Below are positions 8,721 through 22,533 of a stretch of 64,000 bases of DNA, piece by piece. Both the position numbers and the translations under genes were made by a program. Below the pieces are notes generated by a model that searched no databases, was not told the origin of the DNA, and worked only from the letters and a program-made list of their open reading frames with translations. The stretch spans positions 5,518,001-5,582,000 of the forward strand of contig NZ_CP013232.1 in assembly GCF_001584145.1 (NCBI RefSeq), given 5' to 3'. Each line of letters opens with the position of its first letter. Position 1 is the stretch's first letter. The DNA comes from Collimonas fungivorans (GTDB lineage Bacteria; Pseudomonadota; Gammaproteobacteria; Burkholderiales; Burkholderiaceae_D).

Positions 8721-9146
8721 TCAACGTCCTTTTTGACGCAATTTCGCAATCGCCGCCAATTGCGCAATCGCCGCCGACAACTCGGACTGTGCTTTTGCGT
8801 AATCAATCAGGGATTCCTTGTTGGTCAGCGCTTCTTCAGCACGGCGCTTGGCTTCGCTGGCCTTCGCTTCGTCCAGGTCGGCGCCGCGGATCGCGGTGTC
8901 AGCCAGAACGGTAACGTGGTTCGGCTGCACTTCCAGCAAACCGCCGGCGACGAACACGAACTCGTCCTGCGCCTGGCCTGCCACCTTGATCCGTACCGCG
9001 CCCGGCTTGATGCGCGTGATCAGCGGCGTGTGGCGAGGATAAATCCCCAGCTCGCCCGACTCGCCCGGCAACGCGACGAATTCGGCTTCGCCGGAGAAGA
9101 TCATCTCTTCCGCGGAAACAACGTCTACGTGAATAGTGTTTGCCAT
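8721..9146 (-). CDS. atpC: ATP synthase F1 subunit epsilon
   Basis: A 141-residue epsilon subunit, part of the central stalk that links rotation of the c-ring to the catalytic head and can inhibit ATP hydrolysis. The N-terminal beta-sandwich is recognisable ([32 protein letters not shown]), followed by two C-terminal helices rich in Ala/Glu/Lys. I start at MANTIHV (ATG 9146); the frame is open further upstream but without support. It is the last gene of the operon, after atpD, and is followed by the terminator. Confidence 0.95.
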   Translation of the reverse strand: MANTIHVDVVSAEEMIFSGEAEFVALPGESGELGIYPRHTPLITRIKPGAVRIKVAGQAQDEFVFVAGGLLEVQPNHVTVLADTAIRGADLDEAKASEAKRRAEEALTNKESLIDYAKAQSELSAAIAQLAAIAKLRQKGR

Positions 9147-9226
9147 CTTAAACCCTTTGTTGTCCATGAAGTCACTAACCGGGAGCATCGGAGCCGCTCA
9201 GCTGCGGCAGCTCCGGCGCTCGCCGC

Positions 9227-11550
<2,324 letters not shown>

Positions 11551-11567
11551 TCCGTGCTCCAGTTAAA

Positions 11568-13109
<1,542 letters not shown>

Positions 13110-13172
13110 ATTAACTCCTAAAATTTTTCTCGTTGCTCAGTAGTTACGCAAAAACGCAAATACGCAGGGGCC

Positions 13173-13712
13173 TCAAGCCGCCAAAGCAGCGTGCAGTTCT
13201 TGCAGCTTGGCGCGTACCGAGGTGTCGAACACTTCGTCGCCGACTACTACGCGTACGCCGCCGATCAGCGAGTTATCCACAGTTACCGATGGGTTCAGCT
13301 TGCGGCCGAACTTCTTTTCCAGCGTCGCGATCAGATCCTTCACTTGCGCTTCGGTCATTTCAAAAGCACTGGTGATTTCGGCATCGGCAGCGCCTTCTTG
13401 TGCATTCTTCAGCACTTGAAATTGCTCGGCGATTTCCGGCAAAGCGACCAGGCGGCCATTGTCAACCAGCGTCGCGACGAAGTTCTTGGCTTCGGCGTTG
13501 GCTGCCTGCGGCGATTTCAACAGCGCCAGGAACGTATCCGCGATCTGCTGTTGCGAGACGGCCGGATTGTGAGCCAGCGCCTTGACATCGGAATGGATCG
13601 CTACCTGGCCCATTTCGGCAACCAGGTTCGCCCACGCAGCCAGGTCTTGCGACTTGGCTACACGGAACAGTGCTTCTGCATAAGGACGAGCAATCGTTGC
13701 AAGTTCAGCCAT
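13173..13712 (-). CDS. atpH: ATP synthase F1 subunit delta
   Basis: A 179-residue delta (OSCP) subunit joining the peripheral stalk to the top of F1. It shows the N-terminal six-helix domain ([18 protein letters not shown]) and the C-terminal signature [29 protein letters not shown] region. The gene overlaps nothing: 2 bases separate it from atpF and 63 from atpA. Confidence 0.96.
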   Translation of the reverse strand: MAELATIARPYAEALFRVAKSQDLAAWANLVAEMGQVAIHSDVKALAHNPAVSQQQIADTFLALLKSPQAANAEAKNFVATLVDNGRLVALPEIAEQFQVLKNAQEGAADAEITSAFEMTEAQVKDLIATLEKKFGRKLNPSVTVDNSLIGGVRVVVGDEVFDTSVRAKLQELHAALAA

Positions 13713-13714
13713 GA

Positions 13715-14185
13715 TTACAGCTCTGTTTTCAGTTGGTTCAGCAAATCGGCATGCGCCGCGCTGTTGACTTCGCGCTTGAGGATCTGTTCGGCGCCTTTGA
13801 CCGCAAGGGTCGCAACTTCACCGCGCAGAGCTTCGCGTGCTTTGGTCATTTGCTGTTCCGCTTCGGCTTTAGCGTTAGCGATGATCCGGGCAGCTTCTTC
13901 GGAAGCCGTTTTTTTGGCTTCGTCGACGATCAGCTGGCCGCGCTTTTCAGCTTCGCCAATACGCTTTTGACCTTCGTCGCGCGCGGTCGCCAGTTCTGCC
14001 GTAGCACGCTTTTCAGCGGCTGCCAGGTCTGCCTTGCCGCGATCAGCGGCTGCCAGGCCGTCCGCAATCTTCTTGGCGCGCTCATCGAGCGCCTTGGTCA
14101 GTGGCGGCCACACGAATTTCATCGTGAACAGCGCCAGGACAAAGAAGACCACGAACTGAGCAAACAATGTTGCGTTTAAGTTCAC
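13715..14185 (-). CDS. atpF: ATP synthase Fo subunit b
   Basis: A 156-residue peripheral-stalk subunit: one N-terminal membrane helix ([19 protein letters not shown]) followed by a long charged, Ala-rich helix that dimerises and reaches up to delta. The sequence [10 protein letters not shown] matches betaproteobacterial AtpF. It lies 66 bases after atpE and 2 bases before atpH. Confidence 0.96.
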   Translation of the reverse strand: MNLNATLFAQFVVFFVLALFTMKFVWPPLTKALDERAKKIADGLAAADRGKADLAAAEKRATAELATARDEGQKRIGEAEKRGQLIVDEAKKTASEEAARIIANAKAEAEQQMTKAREALRGEVATLAVKGAEQILKREVNSAAHADLLNQLKTEL

Positions 14186-14251
14186 GGTAATTTCCTTCTC
14201 AGAATAACGTGTGCTGAAGTGACTCAGCAGATTCGGCTACGCCTGATTAAA

Positions 14252-14584
<333 letters not shown>

Positions 14585-14600
14585 TCAAATCCGGCGCCGG

Positions 14601-15425
14601 TTAGTGCGCCTCATGCGCCTGGCCGATGTACACCAGCGTCAGCATCATGAAAATGAACGCTTGCAGCAACACGATCAGGATGTGGAAGATCGCCCAGATC
14701 GAGCCGGCCACGATATGTCCGACAATACCGAATGCGCTAGCGGTGGAACCGAGCAGCGCGATCAGCAGGAACAACAGTTCGCCGGCATACATGTTGCCGA
14801 ACAGCCGCATCGCCAGCGACACAGTCTTTGCAGCAAATTCGATCAGGTTCAGCAGCAGGTTGGCAGGAGCCAGCCAGATACCGAAAGGAGCTGCTACCAG
14901 TTCATGCAGGAAACCGCCGAAACCCTTGATCTTGAAGCTGTAGTACAGCATCAGCACCAGCACGCCGAGGGCGATGCCCATGGTGCCGTTCAAGTCAGCG
15001 GTAGGCACTACGCGATGATGGGAAATGAGGCCGTCAAGACCAACCATTTTGAAGAAAGTGGAGAACAGATCAACCGGCAGGAAGTCGAGCGAGTTCATCA
15101 GGGCGACCCAGATGAACACCGTCAGCGCCAGCGGCGCGATGAAGCTGCGGTCGCCGTGGACGATGCCCTTGGCCTGGTCGTCAACCATCTCGACCACCAT
15201 TTCGACGAACGCCTGGAAGCGGCCCGGTACGCCAGCGGTCGCTTTGCGCGCGGCGAGATACATCAGCAGGCAGCCGACCACGCCGGCGAACACCGACCAG
15301 AAGATCGTGTCGATATTGATAATCGAAAAATCGACTATCTTGGTTTGATGGCCAGTGGAAAAATGTCCAAGGTGATGGACAATATACTCTGAGGGGGTTA
15401 GTGCGTCGCTTGAAGCTACAGTCAT
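14601..15425 (-). CDS. atpB: ATP synthase Fo subunit a
   Basis: A 274-residue membrane subunit forming the proton half-channels against the c-ring. Five to six hydrophobic helices are visible. The essential arginine lies in [15 protein letters not shown]. The N-terminal extension [19 protein letters not shown] is typical of betaproteobacterial AtpB. It overlaps the upstream atpI by 4 bases (ATGA), so the two are translationally coupled. Confidence 0.96.
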   Translation of the reverse strand: MTVASSDALTPSEYIVHHLGHFSTGHQTKIVDFSIINIDTIFWSVFAGVVGCLLMYLAARKATAGVPGRFQAFVEMVVEMVDDQAKGIVHGDRSFIAPLALTVFIWVALMNSLDFLPVDLFSTFFKMVGLDGLISHHRVVPTADLNGTMGIALGVLVLMLYYSFKIKGFGGFLHELVAAPFGIWLAPANLLLNLIEFAAKTVSLAMRLFGNMYAGELLFLLIALLGSTASAFGIVGHIVAGSIWAIFHILIVLLQAFIFMMLTLVYIGQAHEAH

Positions 15426-15766
15426 GATCGATGTCTAAAAAGTAAGATTATGTAACTTTTGAGTACCACGATGAAGCTGACGATGAATGCCGGCCAATTC
15501 AAATCGTGGTACAACCATACGACCGCGCCTACCAGCGCAATCGTTGTAGCAATTTTGACAAACTCACCGATGAAAAAAGACATCGGGTTGGCGCCGCCTG
15601 GCTTGCGCGCGCTGATGTAAAGACGGAGAGCAAACAGTCCGTTGGGAACCGCGCAGCACACACCACCTAAAAGCGCAGAACAGAATCCGGATACGCCGGC
15701 TAGTAAACCTGCCACACTTGCCAGCACTGCCGTAGTAACAAATTGCATAAGCACGATGCGCAGCAT
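15422..15766 (-). CDS. atpI: ATP synthase subunit I
   Basis: A 114-residue protein with four hydrophobic segments, first in the atp operon. AtpI proteins help assemble the c-ring or membrane sector. The sequence [19 protein letters not shown] and the C-terminal [13 protein letters not shown] are as in proteobacterial AtpI. The ribosome site is weak and a second in-frame ATG seven codons on is possible. Its stop overlaps the atpB start. Confidence 0.88.
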   Translation of the reverse strand: MLRIVLMQFVTTAVLASVAGLLAGVSGFCSALLGGVCCAVPNGLFALRLYISARKPGGANPMSFFIGEFVKIATTIALVGAVVWLYHDLNWPAFIVSFIVVLKSYIILLFRHRS

Positions 15767-15906
15767 ACTGACCCAATATTGTGCGAAGCCGCTGCTCTTC
15801 GCTGTTCTTGTAGCGCAGTTGACGAAAGCGGCTGATATATCGCAGTTAATGCACGCAGTTAAACACGTAACTAAGGCAAGTCCACGGCTGATTTAGAAGC
15901 CCGAGG

Positions 15907-15936
15907 ATTATAAAGGCTGGGCGCGGCTTTCGTCAA
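15907..15936 (-). promoter_or_regulatory. Sigma70-type promoter of the atp operon
   Basis: On the minus strand TTGACG (15931-15936) and a perfect TATAAT (15907-15912) are separated by 18 bp. This lies 141 bases before the atpI start, inside the 307-base gene-free gap 15767-16073 between atpI and parB. The leader of roughly 130 bases holds no recognisable riboswitch. The rest of the gap has only a weak GCCCG/CGGGC hairpin near 15989-16003 downstream of the gap centre. Confidence 0.75.
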
Positions 15937-16073
15937 ACTTTTGCTGCCGAATCATAAGCTTATGCAACAGATCCACTTGCCTGCGGAAGCCCGTTTTGCG
16001 GGCCGTCCAACGATGTCAACAATCATCCTGATTGTGATTTCTGCACCAATAATGTGAAGTGTCCCGGTTTTTT

Positions 16074-16970
16074 CTACTCCGCACCTTTGAGGCGGGTAAT
16101 CAGGCCATCCAGCGTATCCAGGTCGGAAAAATCGATGATCAGCTGGCCGCGGTTTTTGGCGGTGGTCTTGATCGCTACCTGGGTCGCCAGCAAATCCGAC
16201 AATTCTTCTTCCAGCCGGGCAATGTCGCGCGACTTTTCCTTGTTCTTGGCCGGCCGGCCGGCGCCGCTGGCTTCGGTAGTGGCGCGCACCACCAGTTTTT
16301 CGGTGTCGCGCACCGACATCCGCTTGGCCACCACCTGGCTGGCCAGCGTGATCTGGGTCGCGGCGTCCACCGCCAGCAGCGCCCGCGCGTGGCCCATGTC
16401 GATATCACCCGCCATCAGCATGGTCTGCACCGGCTTGGCCAGGTTCAGCAGGCGCAGCAGGTTCGACACCGCGCTGCGCGAGCGCCCTACCGATACCGCC
16501 GCCTGCTCGTGGGTAAAGCTGAAATCGGTGATCAGGCGATGGATGCCCTGCGCTTCTTCCAGCGGATTCAGGTCCTCGCGCTGCATGTTTTCGATCAGGG
16601 CCATCGCTGCCGTGGTCTGGTCGTCGACATCCTTGACCAGCACCGGCACTTCGATCAGGCCGGCCAGCTGTGCCGCCCGGAAGCGCCGCTCGCCGGCGAT
16701 GATTTCATAATGCTGGGCGCCGTTGTGCAAGGCGATCGGCCGCACCAGGATAGGCTGCAGCAAGCCCTGCTCCTTGATCGACGCCGCCAGCTCCGCCAGC
16801 GCGCCCTCGTCCATGCGGGTGCGCGGCTGGTATTTGCCGGCCTGCATGACGCTGACCGCCAGCACCGACGGTGCGCCGGCAATGGTCGGCACCGCCTCGG
16901 TGATATCGGTCGATCCGCCTAACAGCGCTTCCAGGCCGCGGCCCAGTCCTTTTGATTTCTTCGTGACCAT
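16074..16970 (-). CDS. parB: Chromosome-partitioning protein ParB
   Basis: A 298-residue ParB/Spo0J family protein. It binds parS, loads and slides as a CTP-dependent clamp, and organises the origin region. Visible parts: the N-terminal ParA-interacting peptide (KGLGRGLEALLGG), the CTP-binding region with GERRFRAAQLAG, ENMQREDLNPLEEAQG, then the HTH (FSFTHEQAAVSVGRSRSAV) and a C-terminal dimerisation domain. Two perfect parS sites lie 4.5 kb away before mnmG. It follows parA with a 115-base gap. Confidence 0.96.
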   Translation of the reverse strand: MVTKKSKGLGRGLEALLGGSTDITEAVPTIAGAPSVLAVSVMQAGKYQPRTRMDEGALAELAASIKEQGLLQPILVRPIALHNGAQHYEIIAGERRFRAAQLAGLIEVPVLVKDVDDQTTAAMALIENMQREDLNPLEEAQGIHRLITDFSFTHEQAAVSVGRSRSAVSNLLRLLNLAKPVQTMLMAGDIDMGHARALLAVDAATQITLASQVVAKRMSVRDTEKLVVRATTEASGAGRPAKNKEKSRDIARLEEELSDLLATQVAIKTTAKNRGQLIIDFSDLDTLDGLITRLKGAE

Positions 16971-17010
16971 CTTTTTCCTACCGTAGATTACTGATAACGT
17001 TATGACAATC

Positions 17011-17031
17011 TGTGGATAACCCTGTGGGTAA
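17011..17031. promoter_or_regulatory. DnaA-box pair in the parA-parB gap
   Basis: TGTGGATAA at 17011-17019 is a perfect DnaA box read on the minus strand, and TGTGGGTAA at 17023-17031 differs at one base. They are followed by a run of looser similar words (TGTGAATAG, TGTATAAGG, TGTGCACAA, TGTGCATTA) at spacings of about 11-14 bases up to the parA stop. They may bind DnaA or simply be a degenerate repeat; function is not known. Confidence 0.5.
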
Positions 17032-17085
17032 ACCTATGAACAAGCCTGTGAATAGATCTGTATAAGGCTGTGCACAAGCTGTGCA

Positions 17086-17856
17086 TTACATGGTCTTGAT
17101 GCGTTCCACCATCTCGGCCCCAAAGGCGATGTAAGCCTGCGCGCCTTTGGATGCAGCGTCAAAGGTGACGCCCGGCATACCGTAGGAAGGTGCTTCCGCC
17201 AGCCGCACATTGCGCGGGATCACGGTCTTGAACACCTTGTCGCCGAAATGTTTTTCCAGCTCCACCGAAACCTGCTGCGACAAAGTCATGCGCGGATCGA
17301 ACATCACCCGCAGCAGGCCGATGATCTTCAGGTCAGGGTTGAGGTTGGCGTGCACCTTCTTGATGGTGTTGACCAGGTCCGACAGACCTTCCAGCGCATA
17401 ATATTCGCACTGCATCGGGATGATCACCCCGTGCGCCGCGCACAAGCCGTTCAGGGTCAGCATCGACAGCGCCGGCGGACAGTCGATCAGGATGAAATCG
17501 TATTCGTCGGCCACCGCGATGAAAGCGTCTTTCAGGCGTTTTTCACGATTCTCCAACTCCACCATTTCCACTTCGGCGCCCGCCAGTTCGCGGTTCGCCG
17601 GCAACACATCGAAACCGCCGGTCTCGGAAGTCTTGCGCACCGACTTGATATCCGACATGCCCAGCAGCACTTCATAAATCGTGGCAGACAGCGTGCCCTT
17701 GTTGATCCCCGCGCCCATGGTGGCATTGCCTTGCGGGTCAAGATCGGCCAGCAATACGCGCTGGTTCAGTTGCGCCAGGCCGGCGGCCAGGTTGACGGCG
17801 GTAGTGGTTTTACCGACCCCGCCCTTTTGATTGGCGACACAGAATATTTTTGCCAT
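17086..17856 (-). CDS. parA: Chromosome-partitioning ATPase ParA
   Basis: A 256-residue Soj/ParA ATPase that moves ParB-parS complexes over the nucleoid. The deviant Walker A motif KGGVGKTT (residues 11-18), VLLADLDPQGNAT (switch I/A' region) and FILIDCPPAL (Walker B) are all present. It lacks an N-terminal HTH, so it is of the chromosomal type. It lies between a LysE exporter gene (21 bases upstream) and parB. Confidence 0.96.
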   Translation of the reverse strand: MAKIFCVANQKGGVGKTTTAVNLAAGLAQLNQRVLLADLDPQGNATMGAGINKGTLSATIYEVLLGMSDIKSVRKTSETGGFDVLPANRELAGAEVEMVELENREKRLKDAFIAVADEYDFILIDCPPALSMLTLNGLCAAHGVIIPMQCEYYALEGLSDLVNTIKKVHANLNPDLKIIGLLRVMFDPRMTLSQQVSVELEKHFGDKVFKTVIPRNVRLAEAPSYGMPGVTFDAASKGAQAYIAFGAEMVERIKTM

Positions 17857-17877
17857 GTATTGGTGTAAAGGTCGTGA

Positions 17878-18513
17878 TTAGTTAGTCGTTAATTTGATGC
17901 CAAAGCCGATCAGGAAAATGCCCGCGGCCCTGGAAGCGAATGCGGCGATACGGCGGTTGTGCCCCAGCCGCTTGGCGGCGGTATTCCCGAGCAGTACCAG
18001 CAGACTACCGTAAAACAGCGCGCAACTGGAGATGATTGCGGCCATGGTAAGGAAGGTCAGGCTGCCGCGCTGCGTGGCCGGATCGATGAACAGCGGGAAG
18101 AACGCCATGTAGAACACGATGGCCTTGGGATTGACCAGGGTCACCAGGAAACCGCGGGTGAAATTGCTGACGCCGGCGAAACCCACGGCAGCGCTTGCGC
18201 CCTCGCTCTTCCTGGCAAACAGCAGTTTGCAGCCAAGGTAAGCCAGGTAGGCCGCGCCCAGATACTGCACGGCCTTGAACACCATCGGATTCGCGGTCAG
18301 CAAAGCGGCCACGCCGATCGCCGCCAGGAACATCAGCACCGCGTCGCCCAGCATGATGCCGAACAGCGAGGCATAACCGCCGCGCACACCTTCCCTGCCG
18401 GCGCTGGTCAGGATGCAAAACGTACCCGCGCCGGGCAGCGCCAGGAACACCATGGTTGCAACGATCAGTTGCCAGACGTCGGTAATGCCGAGGGTGTGGA
18501 AAAAAGCAGTCAT
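17878..18513 (-). CDS. LysE/RhtB family amino-acid exporter
   Basis: A 211-residue inner-membrane protein with six hydrophobic segments and the LysE/RhtB hallmark PGAGTFCILTSAGREGVRGGYASLFGIMLGD-type N-terminal region (first piece PGAGTFCILT) and NPKAIVFYMAFFPLFID in the middle. It would export an amino acid or homoserine-like compound. I start at MTAFFHT (18513); an in-frame ATG at 18561 would run through a repeat hairpin and is less likely. It sits between rsmG and parA, genes usually adjacent in related bacteria. Confidence 0.82.
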   Translation of the reverse strand: MTAFFHTLGITDVWQLIVATMVFLALPGAGTFCILTSAGREGVRGGYASLFGIMLGDAVLMFLAAIGVAALLTANPMVFKAVQYLGAAYLAYLGCKLLFARKSEGASAAVGFAGVSNFTRGFLVTLVNPKAIVFYMAFFPLFIDPATQRGSLTFLTMAAIISSCALFYGSLLVLLGNTAAKRLGHNRRIAAFASRAAGIFLIGFGIKLTTN

Positions 18514-18528
18514 TTTTATATTTTGCGG

Positions 18529-18599
18529 GACAGAGCTGCCCGGGTAGGGTTTAAGAGCCACCGCAGCGTGGCGAATTACCCTACCCGGGCGGCTCTGTC
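18529..18599. repeat. 71-bp inverted repeat with internal hairpin
   Basis: Arms of 22 bases (18529-18550 and 18578-18599) pair with a single mismatch and contain TAGGGT/ACCCTA; between them GCCAC and GTGGC form a smaller stem. It lies between rsmG and the LysE gene. It resembles REP-type extragenic palindromes and shares only the TAGGGT core with the GTAGGGTGGGCAC family seen elsewhere in the window. Confidence 0.75.
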
Positions 18600-18662
18600 C
18601 TCAACCAATCAATTAAAACGGTTAAGTTACAAAAAAAGCATGCACAACTTACTGCGTGATAT

Positions 18663-19337
18663 TTAACTACTGCGTTTGATAAAAACCAGGTGACGTTCCG
18701 CATCCAGCCCCGGCACCGCCAGCGGCCTTGTTTCCGTGACTTGCCAACCGGCCGGCAGGCGCGCGATTTCCTCGTCCGGACGCACGCCCTTGAGGGCGAT
18801 GAACTGGCCATCATCGGTCAGCAAATGTTCCGACCAGTTGATAAAATCGGCCAACTCCGCAAATGCCCGCGAAGTGATCACATCGAATTTCTGCGCTACC
18901 TGCAATTGCTCTACCCGGGCGGTGTGAACGCTTACGTTACCCAGGCCCAGCTCGGCTTTGACCTGGGTCAGGAATGCTGTTTTCTTGTGCACCGTGTCGA
19001 TCATCGACACCCGCATCTGCGGCTCGGCCTTGCCGGCCCAGATCGCCAGGACCATCCCTGGCAGGCCGCCGCCGGCGCCGACATCCAGCACATTCCCTGC
19101 CGCCGCAAACGCCGGCACTACCGCCAGCGAGTCCAGCAAATGGTGAGTCATCATCTGCGCCGGTTCGCGGATCGAGGTCAGGTTATACACCTTGTTCCAC
19201 TTTGCCAGCAGGTCCAGGTAGGCCAGCAGTTGCTGCTGCTGTTCCAGGTCCAGGGTGATTCCCAGTGCCGACGCACCTTGCTGCAGGCTCGCTTCCAGCG
19301 CTTGTTTTGCCGCCGGCGCGGTCTGCGTTGAACTCAT
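18663..19337 (-). CDS. rsmG: 16S rRNA (guanine527-N7)-methyltransferase
   Basis: A 224-residue SAM-dependent methyltransferase (GidB) that modifies G527 of 16S rRNA; loss gives low-level streptomycin resistance in several bacteria. Motifs: WNKVYNLTSIREP near residue 47, the SAM-binding loop LDVGAGGGLPG near 84, and FDVITSRAFAELADF. It follows mnmG with a 69-base gap, the classic gidA-gidB pair. Confidence 0.95.
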   Translation of the reverse strand: MSSTQTAPAAKQALEASLQQGASALGITLDLEQQQQLLAYLDLLAKWNKVYNLTSIREPAQMMTHHLLDSLAVVPAFAAAGNVLDVGAGGGLPGMVLAIWAGKAEPQMRVSMIDTVHKKTAFLTQVKAELGLGNVSVHTARVEQLQVAQKFDVITSRAFAELADFINWSEHLLTDDGQFIALKGVRPDEEIARLPAGWQVTETRPLAVPGLDAERHLVFIKRSS

Positions 19338-19406
19338 GTTGCCACTCCTCGATTATCCGGGCAATTACCTTGATGGTAGTTGATCAGGTAGTTGATAACT
19401 AAGCAA

Positions 19407-21332
19407 TCAGGCAGCCTGATCGTCTGCATTCAGGCGCTTCATCCCGCCCTTTTTCAAGTGCACCAGCAGCAGCGACAAGGCAGCCGGCGTGACGCCGGAA
19501 ATGCGCGAAGCCTGGCCGAAGGTCTCCGGCTTGTGCAGGTTCAGCTTCTGGCGCACCTCGATCGACAGCGCCTGTACGTCCATATAATCGAGGTCGGGCG
19601 GCAGCTTCAGGTTTTCATTGTGCTCGTGGCGCTCTACTTCTTTCGCCTGGCGGTCGATATAACCGGCGTACTTGACCTGGATTTCGACCTGTTCCCTGAC
19701 CGAATCGTCCTGCACGCCCGGACCGCCCAGGTCCTGGCCATCCAGGCCTTTTAGCGTCATCAGTTGATCGTAAGAAACGTTTGGACGGCGCAACAGGTCG
19801 ACCAGCGAATATTCGCGTTCGATAGTCTTGCCCAGCAGGCGCTCTGCTTCGGCTTCGGCCACGATGCGCGGATTGACCCAGGTCGAACGCAAGCGCTCCA
19901 TCTCAAGCGCCACCGCCTCGCGCTTTTTCTCGAACTGCGCCCATTGGGCATCGCCGACGCAACCCAGCTGGCGGCCGATCTCGGTCAGGCGCAAGTCGGC
20001 ATTGTCTTCACGCAGGCTGAGGCGATACTCGGCGCGGCTGGTGAACATGCGGTATGGCTCCTGCACGCCTTGGGTAATCAGGTCGTCGACCAGCACGCCA
20101 AGGTAGGCTTCGTCGCGGCGCGGAGTCCAGGCATCGCGTTCCTGTGTTTGCAGCGCCGCGTTTAGTCCCGCCAGCATGCCTTGCGCCGCCGCCTCTTCAT
20201 AACCGGTGGTGCCGTTGATCTGGCCGGCGAAGTACAAGCCCTGGATCGACTTGGTTTCCAGCGAAGCTTTCAAGGCGCGCGGATCGAAGTAATCGTATTC
20301 GATCGCGTAGCCTGGGCGCAGGATGTGGGCATTTTCCAAGCCGCGCATGGAATGCACCAGGGCCAGCTGCACATCAAACGGCAGGCTTGTCGAAATGCCA
20401 TTAGGATAAAACTCGTTGGTGGTCAGCCCTTCCGGTTCCAGGAATATCTGGTGCGAATCCTTGCCGGCAAAACGGTGGATCTTGTCTTCTATCGACGGGC
20501 AGTAACGTGGCCCTACTCCTTCGATCACGCCTGTGTACATCGGGCTGCGGTCAAGGCCGGCACGGATGATGTCATGCGTTTGCTGGTTGGTATGGGTTAT
20601 CCAGCATGGCAGTTGCGCCGGATGCATGGAGGTATTGCCCATGACCGAGAACACCGGCACCGGATCGAGATCGCCTGGCTGTTCCTGCATCACGGAAAAA
20701 TCGATAGTGCGGCCGTCGATGCGCGGCGGCGTGCCGGTTTTCAGGCGGCCCTGCGGCAGCTTCAGTTCTTTCAGGCGCGCCGACAGGGAAATCGCCGGCG
20801 GATCGCCGGCACGGCCGGCCGAATAGTTGTTGAGCCCAACGTGGATTTTCCCGTCGAGGAAAGTCCCGGCGGTCAGCACCACCGCCCTGCTGCGGAACTG
20901 GATGCCAACTTGCGTAACGGCGCCGACCACACGATCGCCCTCTACCAGCAGGTCATCCACCGCTTGCTGGAACAGCCAGAGATTTTCCTGGTTTTCCAGG
21001 CGCGAACGGATGGCTTGCTTGTACAGGATACGATCGGCTTGTGCGCGGGTTGCGCGCACGGCCGGACCTTTGGAAGAATTCAGGATACGGAACTGGATGC
21101 CCGCTTCATCAGTGGCAATCGCCATCGCGCCGCCCATTGCATCGACTTCTTTTACCAGGTGGCCCTTGCCTATCCCGCCGATTGAAGGGTTGCACGACAT
21201 CTGGCCCAAAGTCTCGATATTGTGTGTCAACAATAGAGTCTTTTGACCCATGCGGGCGGACGCCAGCGCGGCTTCGGTGCCGGCGTGACCGCCGCCGACG
21301 ACGATTACATCAAAATGTGTAGGAAAAAGCAT
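19407..21332 (-). CDS. mnmG: tRNA uridine-5-carboxymethylaminomethyl synthesis enzyme MnmG
   Basis: A 641-residue FAD protein (GidA) that with MnmE makes the cmnm5 modification at the wobble uridine of several tRNAs. FAD binding is shown by [15 protein letters not shown] at the N-terminus; [16 protein letters not shown] contains the conserved cysteine, and [19 protein letters not shown] is also typical. The ATG has a GAGG site. It heads the mnmG-rsmG-lysE-parA-parB run; the two parS palindromes lie 90-180 bases upstream of its start. Confidence 0.97.
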   Translation of the reverse strand: MLFPTHFDVIVVGGGHAGTEAALASARMGQKTLLLTHNIETLGQMSCNPSIGGIGKGHLVKEVDAMGGAMAIATDEAGIQFRILNSSKGPAVRATRAQADRILYKQAIRSRLENQENLWLFQQAVDDLLVEGDRVVGAVTQVGIQFRSRAVVLTAGTFLDGKIHVGLNNYSAGRAGDPPAISLSARLKELKLPQGRLKTGTPPRIDGRTIDFSVMQEQPGDLDPVPVFSVMGNTSMHPAQLPCWITHTNQQTHDIIRAGLDRSPMYTGVIEGVGPRYCPSIEDKIHRFAGKDSHQIFLEPEGLTTNEFYPNGISTSLPFDVQLALVHSMRGLENAHILRPGYAIEYDYFDPRALKASLETKSIQGLYFAGQINGTTGYEEAAAQGMLAGLNAALQTQERDAWTPRRDEAYLGVLVDDLITQGVQEPYRMFTSRAEYRLSLREDNADLRLTEIGRQLGCVGDAQWAQFEKKREAVALEMERLRSTWVNPRIVAEAEAERLLGKTIEREYSLVDLLRRPNVSYDQLMTLKGLDGQDLGGPGVQDDSVREQVEIQVKYAGYIDRQAKEVERHEHNENLKLPPDLDYMDVQALSIEVRQKLNLHKPETFGQASRISGVTPAALSLLLVHLKKGGMKRLNADDQAA

Positions 21333-21423
21333 AGTGCGCCTCTTGGAGACGATGAAAAACGGTGGGCTGAGGCGTGATTATAAAGCATGCAGCCATCGCT
21401 TACACTCCCACGGTCATGACATC

Positions 21424-21449
21424 GCCTATGTTTCACGTGAAACATAGGC
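21424..21449. other. parS centromere site 1
   Basis: TGTTTCACGTGAAACA at 21429-21444 is a perfect match to the ParB recognition palindrome. Flanking bases extend the symmetry to 26 bp. It lies in the mnmG/TSUP intergenic region 4.5 kb from parAB. Confidence 0.95.
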
Positions 21450-21481
21450 TGAGCCAAGTTTATCGAGCCCTAAAATAATAA

Positions 21482-21511
21482 CGGCGATTGTTTCACGTGA
21501 AACAATCGCCG
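21482..21511. other. parS centromere site 2
   Basis: A second perfect TGTTTCACGTGAAACA at 21489-21504, exactly 60 bp from the first, embedded in a 30-bp perfect palindrome. The extended arms could also form a hairpin at the 3' end of the TSUP transcript. Confidence 0.95.
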
Positions 21512-21536
21512 CTGCTGAGTGAAGCTACTACGGAAG

Positions 21537-22310
21537 TTACTTAAGAAAAGCGTCGTAGCCCGTTTTCAAGATCAGTACCGACACTACCAGCAAAAACAGC
21601 TTACGCACAAAACCGCTGCCATGTTTGAGTGCAAGCCGTGTACCTACCAAAGAACCGCCGACGTTACAGATAGCCATTATCAATCCAAGCTGCCAGATGA
21701 TATGGCCGCTATATCCAAACCATAGCAAGGCGGCCAGGTTGGTCGCAACATTGATTACCTTGGATACAGCCGACGCCGCCAGGAAATCAAAACCGAAAAA
21801 CCGCACAAACAGGAAAATCAGGAAGCTGCCTGTACCAGGGCCAAAAACACCATCATAAAACCCGATGCCGCCGCCAATCAGCACTGCGAACAGTTTCTCT
21901 TTCGAGCCGGTATGCAAGGGTGCATGGATACTGCCGAAATCTTTCTTCTTTATCGTATAGATGGCAACCGCCAGCAAGATGAAAGGCAGCGATTTGCGGA
22001 TTGCCTCGGTCGGTATGTGGGTCACGGTGTATGCACCCAGGAAGGCGAACAGGAATGCGGCCCCGGCAGCGGGAAGCGCAGCACTCCAGGCCAGCTTGAC
22101 CCGTTTCGCAAAATTGACGGCGGCGGCGCCGGTACCGAATATGCCAGCCAGTTTGTTGGTGCCGAAGACAGTCGCCGGTGCACTGTTCGGCAGCATGGAA
22201 AACAAGGCTGGAATCTGGATCAGGCCCCCTCCTCCAACCACGGCATCAATCAGGCCGGCAATAAAACTGGCAAGGGCAAGGATAAGGAAATCGGGGAATA
22301 ATTCAGGCAT
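21537..22310 (-). CDS. TSUP (TauE/SafE) family membrane transporter
   Basis: A 257-residue membrane protein with about eight hydrophobic segments. The family pattern is clear: FIAGLIDAVVGGGGLIQIPAL near the start and GFYDGVFGPGTGSFLIF in the second repeat. TSUP proteins move sulfite, sulfonates or other organic anions; the substrate here is unknown. I start at MPELFPDF (22310); the frame is open to an ATG at 22340. It stands alone between the parS sites and the liv cluster. Confidence 0.85.
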   Translation of the reverse strand: MPELFPDFLILALASFIAGLIDAVVGGGGLIQIPALFSMLPNSAPATVFGTNKLAGIFGTGAAAVNFAKRVKLAWSAALPAAGAAFLFAFLGAYTVTHIPTEAIRKSLPFILLAVAIYTIKKKDFGSIHAPLHTGSKEKLFAVLIGGGIGFYDGVFGPGTGSFLIFLFVRFFGFDFLAASAVSKVINVATNLAALLWFGYSGHIIWQLGLIMAICNVGGSLVGTRLALKHGSGFVRKLFLLVVSVLILKTGYDAFLK

Positions 22311-22480
22311 GATGAATGAAGCAATATTGAAGACACGCAATTCTACGTGCCTGAGCCCAGGCCGGCATGCCGGGCGGCTATGTTATTTACTCATAGCTAT
22401 CCAAGTAATTCGATTAGCTGAATAGGAACAAGCAGCTGCCTATTATTTAAGCAGGCAGGGTATGCCTGGCCGAAAAACAA

Positions 22481-22514
22481 AAAACCCGTGCCAGCCAGGC
22501 TGCGCACGGGTTTT
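22481..22514 (-). terminator. Terminator after livM
   Basis: An 11-bp stem AAAACCCGTGC / GCACGGGTTTT with a 12-base loop, 20 bases after the livM stop; on the minus strand it ends in a T run. It closes the branched-chain transporter cluster. Confidence 0.85.
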
Positions 22515-22533
22515 GGCATCAGGCCGGATCACT

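Noticed and set aside
15983..16004. GCCCG/CGGGC hairpin downstream of parB as terminator
   Set aside because: Only five base pairs and no T run; too weak to annotate.
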